Part shown: positions 40,026-48,913 of the stretch, one piece after another
Layout: every line of letters begins with the position of its first letter
Numbering within the stretch: the first letter of the stretch is position 1
Assembly: GCF_025127995.1 (NCBI RefSeq)
Contig: NZ_JAHLYP010000048.1
Span: 1-62,441 of the forward strand
Direction: 5' to 3'
Length of the DNA: 62,441 nucleotides
Origin: Synechococcus sp. CS-1332
GTDB taxonomy: Bacteria > Cyanobacteriota > Cyanobacteriia > PCC-6307 > Cyanobiaceae
Position numbers and translations under genes: made by a program
The notes under the pieces: model-generated
What the model saw: only the letters and a program-made list of their open reading frames with translations
Told to the model about the DNA's origin: nothing
The model's database searches: none

Positions 40026-43000
40026 ATGTCTCCTTCCAACACGTTCATCCTCAGGCCGGTGCTCACCACGGTGTGCAGCCTGTTGATTGTGATCGGCGGA
40101 CTGATCGCGATCCCGCTGCTGCCCATCGAGAACCTGCCGGACATCGCGCCGCCGACGGTGAGGGTCACCTCCCGCTATGTGGGGGCCGACGCGGTCAGCG
40201 TCGAGCAGGGTGTCACCAGCGTGCTCGAGCAGCAGATCAACGGTGTGGAGAACATGGAGTTCATCACCTCCAACAGTGCGGCCGATGGCTCCAGCGCCAT
40301 CTCCGTCACGTTTGCCAGCGGCAGTGACGGCGACATCAACCAGGTGAATGTTCAGAACCGGGTGTCGCTGGCCCAGCCGAGCCTGCCGGAAGAGGTGCGC
40401 CAGTCGGGCATCACGGTGAATAAGGCCTCAAACTCCATCCTGCTCGTTTATAACTTCACCAGCGAAGATCCGAAACAGCAATATAGTCTTGAGACCATCA
40501 GCGGGCTCCTTGATCAGAACCTCACTGATGCTGTCCGGCGAGTTCCGGGTGTCGGTGAACTCACCTACTTCGGCAACCGCCAGCTGGCCTTCCGCCTCTG
40601 GCTCGACCCGGATCGCCTGGCCGCCAACAAGCTGAGCGCCGCCGATGTGGTGCAGGCCTTGCGCAGCCAGAATCGTCTGGTGCCCGTCGGGCGCATCGGC
40701 GGTGCCCCCTCCCCACTGGGCCAGAAGTTCACCCTGACGGTGCAGCTGCAGGGACGGCTGCGGACCACCGAGGAATTCGGATCGATGATCCTGCGCTCCA
40801 CTGCCGATGGCGGCCTGGTTCGCCTGCGCGATGTGGGCCGGGTGACGCTGGGGGGTGAATCCTTCGACATCGAGGCCTCCGACCTGCGCGGTGTCCCCTC
40901 GGTGGGGATGGCGATCTACCAGCTCACCGGCAGCAATGCCCTTGACGTCTCCAGTGGCGTGGAGGAGGTGATCAAGGAATTCGAGGACGTCATGCCGGTG
41001 GGCATGACGATCCAGAAGATCTACGACAACACCGAATTCGTCGAGGCCTCGATTGACGGCGTCACCACCGCCCTGCGGGAAGCGGTGGTGCTGGTGGTGC
41101 TGATCCTGTTCCTGTTCTTGCAGAACTGGAAGGCCACCCTGGTGCCGGCCATCGCCATCCCGGTGGCCCTGGTGGGCACGTTCCTGTTCGTGAAGGCTTT
41201 CGGCTTCACCCTCAACCAGCTCACCCTCTTCGGCCTGGTGCTGGCCGCAGGACTGGTGGTGGATGACGCCATCACCATCATCGAAGACACATCGACCAAG
41301 AAGGCCGCCGGACTGAGTGCCCTCCAGAGCGCCAAAGCCACCATGGATGAGTTGTTCGGCGCCGTGATCGCCACCTCCCTGGTCCTGTTCGCGGTGTTCG
41401 TTCCGGTGCTGTTCTTCCCTGGGGCCACAGGAACGATCTACAAGCAGTTCGCCGCCACGATCATCTTCTCCATCCTGATCTCCACGTTCAACGCCCTCAC
41501 CTTCTCGCCGATGCTCTCGGCCCTGTTGCTGGCCCGGGAGAGCGAGCCCCCCAGTCGCCGCACCTATGCCATCTCCGGGGTGTTCATCGGCTTCGTGTAC
41601 GGCCTGCTTGCCAGCGGCGGCGGCACCCTGGTGGCCTTGGGCGTCCTGGCGCTGGCCACGGGGATCGGCTTTGGCCTGCTTCTGCTCACGAAACTTCCCC
41701 TGCGGCTGCCTTTCGCGATCGGTGGCGCCGTCTCGGCCCTGTTGCTGGCGGGGGTCAACAGTCCTGTGGAGGTGCTGATCTACACGCTGATCGGCGGGGT
41801 CCTGGGTTGGGGGGCTCCGTTCATCTTCCGCCGCTTCAACGTCATCTATGCCGGTGTGGAGCGGCGCTATCAAGCTGGACTGGGCTGGGTGCTCGGTAAG
41901 CGTCGTCTCATGATGGCTCTGCTGGCCGGTGGCATCCTTCTCACCGCGTACGCCTTCACCGCTATCCCGACGGGCTTCGTGCCCGTGGAGGATCAGGGCT
42001 ATGCCATCGGCTTCGTCCAGGCCCCAGACGGGGCTTCTCTGGAGAACACCCGCCGCATCAATCAGCGGGTGGCCGAAATCCTGCGCAGCGAGAAGGACAT
42101 CACCTCGGCGGCGGTGTTCAGCGGCGCCAGTCTCGATGGCAATGCTCCCAACCGGGGCCTGTTCTTCTTCGGCACCCGCAACTGGGATGAGCGCACCTCC
42201 TCGGACCAGTCGGTGGCGGCGATCACCCAGCGTCTGAACCGCAAGCTCTCGGTGATTGAAGAGGCGCGGATCATCGTGATCGAACCCCCCGCCATCCCCG
42301 GCTACGGCACGGGGGCCGGCTTCGAGATGCAGATGCTCAACCGCAGCGGTGGCTCCCTCACCCCCGCCGATTTCTTCGCCGCGGCCACTCAGCTGGTCGG
42401 CAAGGCCAACCAGAGCGGCCTGTTCGATCGGGTGTTCACCCAGTTCTCTCCTGAAGCCCCCCAGCTGCAGATTCTCGTCGACCGTGATCGGATGGCGGCG
42501 CTCGGGGTCGACTACGGCACGGCGATGCAGACGTTCAGCTTCAACATCGGTTCGTTCTATGTCAACGACACCTTTGATGCCGGCAGGGTGCGCCGCATCT
42601 TCGTGCAGGCCGATGAGCGCTACCGCGCCAATCCGGACCAACTGAAATCCCTGTATGTGCCCAACGCCCGTGGTGAGCAGATCCCCCTGTCGGAGTTCAT
42701 CCAGGTGGAGTCGGTCACCGGCCCGTCGGTGATCCCCCGTTTCAACCTGTTCCGCTCGATCAAGGTGGAGGGGTCGGCCCTGCCAGGGCGCAGCTCCGGC
42801 CAGGCGATCAAGGACATCCAGGACCTCTTCAACAACCTCTCCACCACCGGGGTCGGCTACGACTGGACCGGGATCTCCCGGGAAGAGGTGAGCGCGGGGG
42901 CCCTGGCGATCGTGATCTTCGCGCTTGGCATTCTTGCGGTCTATCTGGTGCTTTCAGCGCAGTACGAGAGCTACAGCGATCCCTTGATCATCCTGATGAC

Positions 43001-43436
43001 CGTGCCAACGGCCATGCTGGGGGCCCTGGCCTTCCTGGCCCTGCGGGGTGAAGTGCTCAACATCTATGCCCAGGTGGGGCTGGTGATGCTGATCGGCCTG
43101 GCGGCCAAGAACGGCATCCTGATCGTCGATCTCGCCAACCAGCGCATGGAGGAGGGCGCAAGTGCCATGGAGGCGGCGCGGGCCTCGGCCCAGTCCCGTT
43201 TCCGGCCGATCCTGATGACGGCCATCTCCTCCCTGTTCGGCTTCCTTCCCCTGGTGTTTGCCAGCGGTGCTGGCGCCAGAAGCCAGGCGTCCCTGGGTAC
43301 GGTGGTGTTCGGGGGCTTGGCCGTGGCCACCGTGCTGTCCCTGTTCGTGGTGCCGGTGTTCTACGTGGTGGTGAAACAGCTCACGGCCGCTTCGCCGCCG
43401 GCGACCGCCGAGGCACGGGCGGGCGGAGCGTCCTGA
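40026..43436 (+). CDS. RND multidrug efflux permease (1), enlarged
   Basis: A 1136-residue HAE1/AcrB-like pump, about 90 longer than usual. FILRPVLTTVCSLLIVIGGL opens the chain. The proton-relay pair is in AAGLVVDDAITIIED (TM4) and the TM10 Lys in LAAKNGILIVDLANQ. The porter segments (NRLVPVGRIGGAPSP, NGVENMEFITSNSAADG) are normal. Between the two halves, residues about 505-600 hold an insertion with roughly four hydrophobic segments (e.g. YAISGVFIGFVYGLLA, TLVALGVLALATGIGFGLLL, VLIYTLIGGVLGWGAPFIF) where AcrB has a short amphipathic linker. Drives proton-coupled export. No TolC-type channel is nearby. Confidence 0.9.
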   Translation: MSPSNTFILRPVLTTVCSLLIVIGGLIAIPLLPIENLPDIAPPTVRVTSRYVGADAVSVEQGVTSVLEQQINGVENMEFITSNSAADGSSAISVTFASGSDGDINQVNVQNRVSLAQPSLPEEVRQSGITVNKASNSILLVYNFTSEDPKQQYSLETISGLLDQNLTDAVRRVPGVGELTYFGNRQLAFRLWLDPDRLAANKLSAADVVQALRSQNRLVPVGRIGGAPSPLGQKFTLTVQLQGRLRTTEEFGSMILRSTADGGLVRLRDVGRVTLGGESFDIEASDLRGVPSVGMAIYQLTGSNALDVSSGVEEVIKEFEDVMPVGMTIQKIYDNTEFVEASIDGVTTALREAVVLVVLILFLFLQNWKATLVPAIAIPVALVGTFLFVKAFGFTLNQLTLFGLVLAAGLVVDDAITIIEDTSTKKAAGLSALQSAKATMDELFGAVIATSLVLFAVFVPVLFFPGATGTIYKQFAATIIFSILISTFNALTFSPMLSALLLARESEPPSRRTYAISGVFIGFVYGLLASGGGTLVALGVLALATGIGFGLLLLTKLPLRLPFAIGGAVSALLLAGVNSPVEVLIYTLIGGVLGWGAPFIFRRFNVIYAGVERRYQAGLGWVLGKRRLMMALLAGGILLTAYAFTAIPTGFVPVEDQGYAIGFVQAPDGASLENTRRINQRVAEILRSEKDITSAAVFSGASLDGNAPNRGLFFFGTRNWDERTSSDQSVAAITQRLNRKLSVIEEARIIVIEPPAIPGYGTGAGFEMQMLNRSGGSLTPADFFAAATQLVGKANQSGLFDRVFTQFSPEAPQLQILVDRDRMAALGVDYGTAMQTFSFNIGSFYVNDTFDAGRVRRIFVQADERYRANPDQLKSLYVPNARGEQIPLSEFIQVESVTGPSVIPRFNLFRSIKVEGSALPGRSSGQAIKDIQDLFNNLSTTGVGYDWTGISREEVSAGALAIVIFALGILAVYLVLSAQYESYSDPLIILMTVPTAMLGALAFLALRGEVLNIYAQVGLVMLIGLAAKNGILIVDLANQRMEEGASAMEAARASAQSRFRPILMTAISSLFGFLPLVFASGAGARSQASLGTVVFGGLAVATVLSLFVVPVFYVVVKQLTAASPPATAEARAGGAS

Positions 43437-43720
43437 TGCCAGCCCCCTGCCCACCACTGAGTGGCCGGCGGGTGCTCTGCGCAGGACTGATCACGGGTCT
43501 GGTGGGCTTGGCGATCGCCCAGTTTCTGCGGGCCATCGTGGGGAACACCCCCTTGAGGATCACCCCCGAGGCCCTGTTCTGGAGCACCGTGGTGCTCGGG
43601 GGGTTTGGGGTGGTGGCCGGCATGGCGGTGGAGGCGGTGCGCCAACTGCAGGAGTCCAACCCGGAGCCCGACTACCACCACCGCCCCAGCCGCCGTGGTG
43701 GGCCCGGCCCCCGCTCCTGA
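43436..43720 (+). CDS. Small two-helix membrane protein between RND pairs
   Basis: A 94-residue protein whose ATG overlaps the permease stop by one base (TGATG). Two helices are predicted: VLCAGLITGLVGLAIAQFL and ALFWSTVVLGGFGVVAGMAV. The tail is Pro/Arg-rich (YHHRPSRRGGPGPRS). I do not recognise the family. Small membrane proteins such as AcrZ modulate RND pumps, so a similar role is conceivable, but only position supports it. Confidence 0.6.
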   Translation: MPAPCPPLSGRRVLCAGLITGLVGLAIAQFLRAIVGNTPLRITPEALFWSTVVLGGFGVVAGMAVEAVRQLQESNPEPDYHHRPSRRGGPGPRS

Positions 43721-43795
43721 GGGGCCGCAAGGCGCGCCGGACCAGTGGGGCGAACGGGGCTTTTCCGGTACCTTGCAGAGGTATGGACCGGTTCG

Positions 43796-44938
43796 GTGCG
43801 CTGGCAGGTTTTTCCCTCTCTCCTTCCCCTGGCGCTGTTGCTGGCAGCCTGTGGCTCCGCTGAGCCCAAGGCCCGACAGCCGCTGGTGGTGCAGACGGTG
43901 ACGGTGGGGGAGTTCCGCTTTGCCCCGGGCATCGAGACGATCAGCGTCATCGAGTCCACCTCCAATGTGGTGATGCGGCCCCAATCCGATGGCCGGGTGG
44001 TGCGTATCCTGGCCAGGGAAGGTCAGCGGGTGAAGGCGGGCCAGCCCATCCTCGTGCTCGACAACGTGCAGGAATCGGCCACGCTCGATTCGGACCGGGC
44101 CGAGGCCATCAAAGATCGCGTCAACGCTGAGCGCTACGTCTTCCTCAATGAGCAGGGGGCCGTCTCGACCAAGGATCGGGACTACTACATCACCCAGGCC
44201 ATCCAGAGTCGGGACCAGGCCCGCTCCAGCGCCGCCACCCTGGGCTACAAGTTCGTCACCGCTCCGATCGACGGGGAGATCGGCAATCTCGATTCGGTCA
44301 AGCTCGGCGATTACGTGCGCCAGGGCCAGGCGATCACGGGAATCGTGAACAACAGCTCCCTCTGGACCCTGATGGATGTGCCGGCCACCCAGTCCAGCCA
44401 GGTGAAGATTGGCCAGCCTGTACAGGTGGAGAGCCAAGGAAATCCACCGGTGAAGGGCGTGGGCAGGGTGGTGTTCGTCTCCCCCTACTTCGCCACCGCT
44501 CAGCAGGGCTCCTCCACCCAGCCCAACACGGTGCTGGTGAAGGCGGAGTTTCCGAATCTCACCGGGGTGCTGAAAACCGGCCAATACGTGCGCAACCGCA
44601 TCATCACGGGCATCAGCGACCAGCTGGCGGTGCCGGTCGAGGCGGTGATGATGCAGGCCCAGCAACCTTTCGTCTACAAGGTGTTGCCGCTGTCCACAAT
44701 TCTGCCCCAGATCAAGGCTTCCGATCAGCTGTTGCCGGCCCAGAAGCAGCAGCTGGAAAAACTTCCCGGCACCACGCCGGTGGTGGTACAGACGGCAGTG
44801 AAGCTTGGCAAGTTGCAGAACAATGCCTATCCGGTGCTGTCCGGCCTGGCCAAGGGGGATGAGGTGGTGGTGAGCAACACGGCCCTGCTCCGCTCCGGCA
44901 TGCCGGTGCGGCGGGCGACGGCTCCGGCGGCGAGCTGA
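43796..44938 (+). CDS. RND efflux periplasmic adaptor lipoprotein (2)
   Basis: A 380-residue adaptor from GTG 43796. The short signal MRWQVFPSLLPLALLLAACG ends in the lipobox LAAC (Cys18-19). The lipoyl/barrel core reads VVMRPQSDGRVVRILAREGQRVKAGQPILVLD, then the hairpin, YKFVTAPIDGEIGNLDSVKLGDYV and VPVEAVMMQAQQPFVYKVL. It parallels adaptor 1 (both end with LQNNxYPVLxGLxxG), pointing to duplication of the pair. An in-frame GTG at 43745 would place 17 extra residues before the signal peptide. Confidence 0.87.
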   Translation: MRWQVFPSLLPLALLLAACGSAEPKARQPLVVQTVTVGEFRFAPGIETISVIESTSNVVMRPQSDGRVVRILAREGQRVKAGQPILVLDNVQESATLDSDRAEAIKDRVNAERYVFLNEQGAVSTKDRDYYITQAIQSRDQARSSAATLGYKFVTAPIDGEIGNLDSVKLGDYVRQGQAITGIVNNSSLWTLMDVPATQSSQVKIGQPVQVESQGNPPVKGVGRVVFVSPYFATAQQGSSTQPNTVLVKAEFPNLTGVLKTGQYVRNRIITGISDQLAVPVEAVMMQAQQPFVYKVLPLSTILPQIKASDQLLPAQKQQLEKLPGTTPVVVQTAVKLGKLQNNAYPVLSGLAKGDEVVVSNTALLRSGMPVRRATAPAAS

Positions 44939-44946
44939 GCGAACCG

Positions 44947-47900
44947 ATGTCGTTCTCCGATAACTTCATCAAGCGGCCGGTTCTGACCACCGTCTGCAGC
45001 ATCCTGATCGTGCTGGTGGGCCTGATCGCCATCCCCACGCTGTCGATCGAGAATCTTCCCAACATCGCCCCTCCGCTCATCCAGGTGACCTCCAACTACG
45101 GAGGCGCCAATTCCCTGGTGACCGAGCAGGCGGTGACCAACCCGATCGAGCAGCAGATCAACGGTGTTCCGGGTGCCAATTATATTTCTTCCACCAGCAA
45201 TATGTCTGGTACGAGCACAATTCAGGTCTTCTTTAACGAAGGCACTGATATCAATATCGACCAGGTGAACGTGCAGAACCGCGTGTCTCTGGCGATGCCC
45301 CAGTTGCCCCAGCAGGTGCAGGCCACCGGGGTTTCGGTGATGCAGAGCACCCCCTCCATTCTGCTCGCTTACCAGGTGACCTCAACGGAGGGTCAGTTTG
45401 ATGCCTCCTATCTCAATGGTCTGATTTATCAGAACCTTTATTTTCAGCTGGAACGGGTGCCGGGTGTGGCCACTGTCAACCTTCTCGGTGGCAGCAATCC
45501 TGCCTTCTGGTTGTTTGTCGATGCCAACAAGCTGACCGCCAATAACCTCACTGCCGATCAGGTGGTCAAGGCTGTGAGCAGCCAGAACTCCGTGGCGATC
45601 GGTGGCCTGGTGGGGGGACCGCCAGCTGGGGGCAACCAGAAGTTCGCCTACCCGATCCTGGTGGAGAACAACGGCAATCTGGTCTCGGTTGAGGAGCTCA
45701 ACAACCTGATCGTCGGCCGCACGCCCGCCGGCAACCTGCTGCGGCTCAAGGATGTCGGCGAAGCCACCTACGGCACCAACACCTACGCCCAGCAGGCCGT
45801 CAGCATCGAAGGCCACCCCTCGATCACGGTGGCTGTCTTCCAGACCCCTGAGAGCAATGCCCTCGACGTTTCGAACCAGGTGGTGCAGGTGATGAACCAG
45901 TTCACCCAGACCGTCCCTCCGGGGGTCAAGGTGTTCGAGATCTACAACATCGGCCAGTTCATCGAATCGGCCGTGGAGGGGGTGATCGATGCCCTCGGCC
46001 TGGCCATCGTGCTGGTGCTGCTGATCCTGTTCCTGTTTCTGCAGGACTGGCGGGCCACGGTGGTGCCCAGCCTGGCGATTCCGATCTCCCTGATCGGCAC
46101 CTTCGCCTTCGTGAAGATCTTCGGTTTCTCGATCAACCAGCTCACCCTGCTGGGCCTGGTGCTGGCCACGGGCCTGGTGGTGGACGACGCCATCGTGGTG
46201 ATCGAGGCGGTGGAGAAGAACCTGGAGAAGGGGATGCGTCCCCGCCAGGCCGCCATGGAATGCATGGGGGAGTTGTTCGGGGCCCTGGTGGCCACCGCCC
46301 TGGTGTTGATGGCGGTGTTCGTGCCCGTGGCCTTCTACCCCGGCGGCATCGGCATCATCTACAAACAGTTCGCCCTCACCATCGCCTTCTCGATCGCCAT
46401 CTCCGCCTTCAATGCGCTCACCTTCTCTCCCATGCTCTCGGCCCTGTTGCTGAGGAGCCAGAAGTCGGCGCCCCCGGGGCGGCTGGTGGGCATCATCGGC
46501 GGCGTGGTGGTGGGCCTGGCCTTCGGCCGTTTCAGTGCCGCCTCCTTCGGCAATCTCACCTACGTGCTGGGCGTGGTGGCCGGCGTGCTGGCCGGGGCCA
46601 ATCTGGTCTGGATCTTCAATCGCTTCAACGCCTTCTTCGCCCGCCTGGAGCATGGCTACGCCTCCATGGTGGGGGCCCTGATCGCCCGGCGTCGCTGGAT
46701 CCTGGTGGGCCTGGGAGCTGGCATCGCCCTCACCGTGTTTGCCTTCTCCGCCCTGCCTTCCGCCTTCATCCCTGAAGAAGACCAGGGCTATGGCATGGGG
46801 ATCTTCCAGCTCCAGAACGGCGCCTCCCTCAGCCAGACCCAGGGCACCGGCCTGGAGGTGGCCAAGGTGCTCAATGCGGAGCCGGAGATCATCGCCGGTT
46901 CGGTGGTGAGTGGCTACGGCTTCAACGGCGCCAGTCCTGATCAGGGGGTGTTCTTCTTCGGCTTCAAGCCGCTCGAGGAGCGCAGTGGCGCCGACCAGAA
47001 AGCGCCGGCGATCATCAACCGGCTCAACGCCAAGCTCAGCCAGATCAGCTCCGGCATGGCGGTGGCGGCCCAGCCGCCGGCGATCCCGGGCTTCTCTGCC
47101 CAGGGCGGCTTCTATTTCCAGTTCAACGACCTCAGTAATGGGGCCTTCAGCTTCAACCAGCTGAATGATCAGGCCAAGCAACTGATCCAGGCCGGTACGG
47201 CCAGTGGTGGCTTCTCCACGCTCTACACCCAGTTCATCCCCAGCGCCCCGGCTTTCGGGCTGAAGATCGATCGCTCGATCCTGGGGGCCCTCAACGTCGA
47301 CTTCCAGCAGGCCATGCAGACGATCGCTGTGCTGGCGGGCAGCAATTACTCAGGCCTCACCTATGAGAGTGGCCAGGTCAGGAACATCTACGTGCAGGCG
47401 GCGTCGAAGAACCGCAGTTCCCTGGAGGATGTGCTCAGTTACTACGTGCGCAGCAATGACAACAAGATGGTTCAGGTGTCGGAATTCGCAACGGCGGAGC
47501 TCACCAGCGCGCCACCGGTGATCAGCCATTTCAACCTCTACCGCACCATCCTGATTCAGGGGGCCGAGGCGATCGGCACGAGTTCCGGGCAGGCCCTGAC
47601 GAGGATTCAGGATCTCTTCCATGCCCAGGAGTTCAACAACATCGGCTATGCCTTTACCGGCCTCGCCGCTTTGCAGCTTTCGGCGGGCAATGCCAGCGTG
47701 CTGGTGTTCGGCCTTGGGATCCTTGTGGTCTATCTGGTGCTCTCGGCCCAGTACGAGAGCTATGTGACGCCGGTGATCATCCTGATGACCGTGCCCCTGG
47801 CCATGCTCGGAGCCCTGGCGTTCCTGGCCCTGCGCTCGATCGATCTCAACATCTACGCCCAGGTGGGTCTGGTGACCCTGATCGGCCTGGCGGCCAAGAA

Positions 47901-48246
47901 CGGCATCCTGATCGTTGAGGTGGCCGAGCAGCACATGAAGGAGGGCATGACGGCCGCCGAGGCCGCCATCGCCTCGGCTGAATCGCGGCTGCGGCCGATC
48001 CTGATGACGGCCATCGCCGCCCTGGCCGGCTTCCTGCCCCTGGTGGTGGCCACCACGGCGGGAGCCAACAGCCAGCAGTCCCTGGGGACCGTGATCTTCG
48101 GCGGCCTGCTAGTGGCCACAGTGCTCTCGTTGGGGGTGGTGCCTCCCTTCTATGTGGTGGTGAAAGCCCTGGAGGCCCGCTGGTTCGGCGAGTCGGTCGA
48201 CGACCAGGCGGATCTGCCCATGGCCCAGGAGCAACCCCCCGCCTAA
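44947..48246 (+). CDS. RND multidrug efflux permease (2), enlarged
   Basis: A 1099-residue HAE1 pump, paralogous to the first. FIKRPVLTTVCSILIVLVGL opens it; the TM4 acidic pair is in ATGLVVDDAIVVIEAVE and the TM10 Lys in LAAKNGILIVEVAEQ. Porter-domain segments such as NGVPGANYISSTSNMSGTST are typical. Residues about 503-555 carry an insertion with two hydrophobic segments (LVGIIGGVVVGLAFG and YVLGVVAGVLAGANLVWIF) at the same site as the larger insertion in permease 1. Begins 8 bases after its adaptor. Substrate unknown. Confidence 0.92.
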   Translation: MSFSDNFIKRPVLTTVCSILIVLVGLIAIPTLSIENLPNIAPPLIQVTSNYGGANSLVTEQAVTNPIEQQINGVPGANYISSTSNMSGTSTIQVFFNEGTDINIDQVNVQNRVSLAMPQLPQQVQATGVSVMQSTPSILLAYQVTSTEGQFDASYLNGLIYQNLYFQLERVPGVATVNLLGGSNPAFWLFVDANKLTANNLTADQVVKAVSSQNSVAIGGLVGGPPAGGNQKFAYPILVENNGNLVSVEELNNLIVGRTPAGNLLRLKDVGEATYGTNTYAQQAVSIEGHPSITVAVFQTPESNALDVSNQVVQVMNQFTQTVPPGVKVFEIYNIGQFIESAVEGVIDALGLAIVLVLLILFLFLQDWRATVVPSLAIPISLIGTFAFVKIFGFSINQLTLLGLVLATGLVVDDAIVVIEAVEKNLEKGMRPRQAAMECMGELFGALVATALVLMAVFVPVAFYPGGIGIIYKQFALTIAFSIAISAFNALTFSPMLSALLLRSQKSAPPGRLVGIIGGVVVGLAFGRFSAASFGNLTYVLGVVAGVLAGANLVWIFNRFNAFFARLEHGYASMVGALIARRRWILVGLGAGIALTVFAFSALPSAFIPEEDQGYGMGIFQLQNGASLSQTQGTGLEVAKVLNAEPEIIAGSVVSGYGFNGASPDQGVFFFGFKPLEERSGADQKAPAIINRLNAKLSQISSGMAVAAQPPAIPGFSAQGGFYFQFNDLSNGAFSFNQLNDQAKQLIQAGTASGGFSTLYTQFIPSAPAFGLKIDRSILGALNVDFQQAMQTIAVLAGSNYSGLTYESGQVRNIYVQAASKNRSSLEDVLSYYVRSNDNKMVQVSEFATAELTSAPPVISHFNLYRTILIQGAEAIGTSSGQALTRIQDLFHAQEFNNIGYAFTGLAALQLSAGNASVLVFGLGILVVYLVLSAQYESYVTPVIILMTVPLAMLGALAFLALRSIDLNIYAQVGLVTLIGLAAKNGILIVEVAEQHMKEGMTAAEAAIASAESRLRPILMTAIAALAGFLPLVVATTAGANSQQSLGTVIFGGLLVATVLSLGVVPPFYVVVKALEARWFGESVDDQADLPMAQEQPPA

Positions 48247-48357
48247 GGGCAGCCCAGGCTGTGGCCGTGTAACGAATCATGCGTTGGCCTGGCTGCGCCA
48301 TTGCGGTCGCTGGGCCAGGCCGTGAGGATCTTCCAAAGGGGTTGTGGAGAGATCGCC

Positions 48358-48789
48358 ATGCTGCCGACGCTTGCCGAACGGTTGCGGGAGCAGCAGGCGA
48401 AGACCAGGAGCCGGCCTGCGTCGCGCCATCCCTGGCCGCTGTCCACTGATCCACCCACCGCCCTGCTGTTCCAGCCTCGCCATGAGGTGGCTGGCCTTGA
48501 AGCCGTCGCCCCTCCGGAGCCCGTCGCCCCCACTCCTCCCCAGAGCCGGACGGCCCTGGCAGAAATGCTGCTGCTGCTGTTCTGGGCCGTGCTGGTGTTA
48601 ATCGATGGGGCGCTGGCGCTGGCCTCCCTGCTTGATCGCGCCGCAGCACGTGAGCTCAGAAGGCCAGGGCCGCACCGCCAGAGGATCACCCCGGCGGCGC
48701 CATCCTCTGCAGGGGTTTCTGATTCTCCTGGCGACACAGAAGCCACAACATTGCTGCAGGGATGCCGCTCGTTGGCTCCTTCGTTGTGA
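48358..48789 (+). CDS. Hypothetical single-helix membrane protein
   Basis: A 143-codon frame from ATG 48358. A charged N-terminus (LAERLREQQAKTRSRP), a Pro/Ala-rich middle and one membrane helix (LAEMLLLLFWAVLVLIDGALALAS, about 77-99) followed by Arg-rich residues give it a plausible anchor architecture. The last 40 residues are Ser/Thr/Ala-rich and may be chance. I do not recognise it. It fills most of the space between the RND operon and the LysM gene, where no other frame looks better. Confidence 0.4.
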   Translation: MLPTLAERLREQQAKTRSRPASRHPWPLSTDPPTALLFQPRHEVAGLEAVAPPEPVAPTPPQSRTALAEMLLLLFWAVLVLIDGALALASLLDRAAARELRRPGPHRQRITPAAPSSAGVSDSPGDTEATTLLQGCRSLAPSL

Positions 48790-48913
48790 AGCAACTTTGC
48801 AACATCTTGATGTAACGTCTCGGCCCTCCATGACGGCCGTTCGGCCGGTGAAGATACGGCCCGGTTTGGCGCACACCTCTGGTAGTTTCGTTGTTCAGAG
48901 AGTGGCTGGGATC

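Noticed and set aside
40428..42641. Very long leftward open frame (737 codons) opposite RND permease 1, and similar ones opposite permease 2 (45382-47181) and rarA (24916-26718).
   Set aside because: They are antisense shadows of high-G+C genes: rich in His, Gln, Gly and Asp, with no recognisable domain, while the opposite strand encodes clear families.
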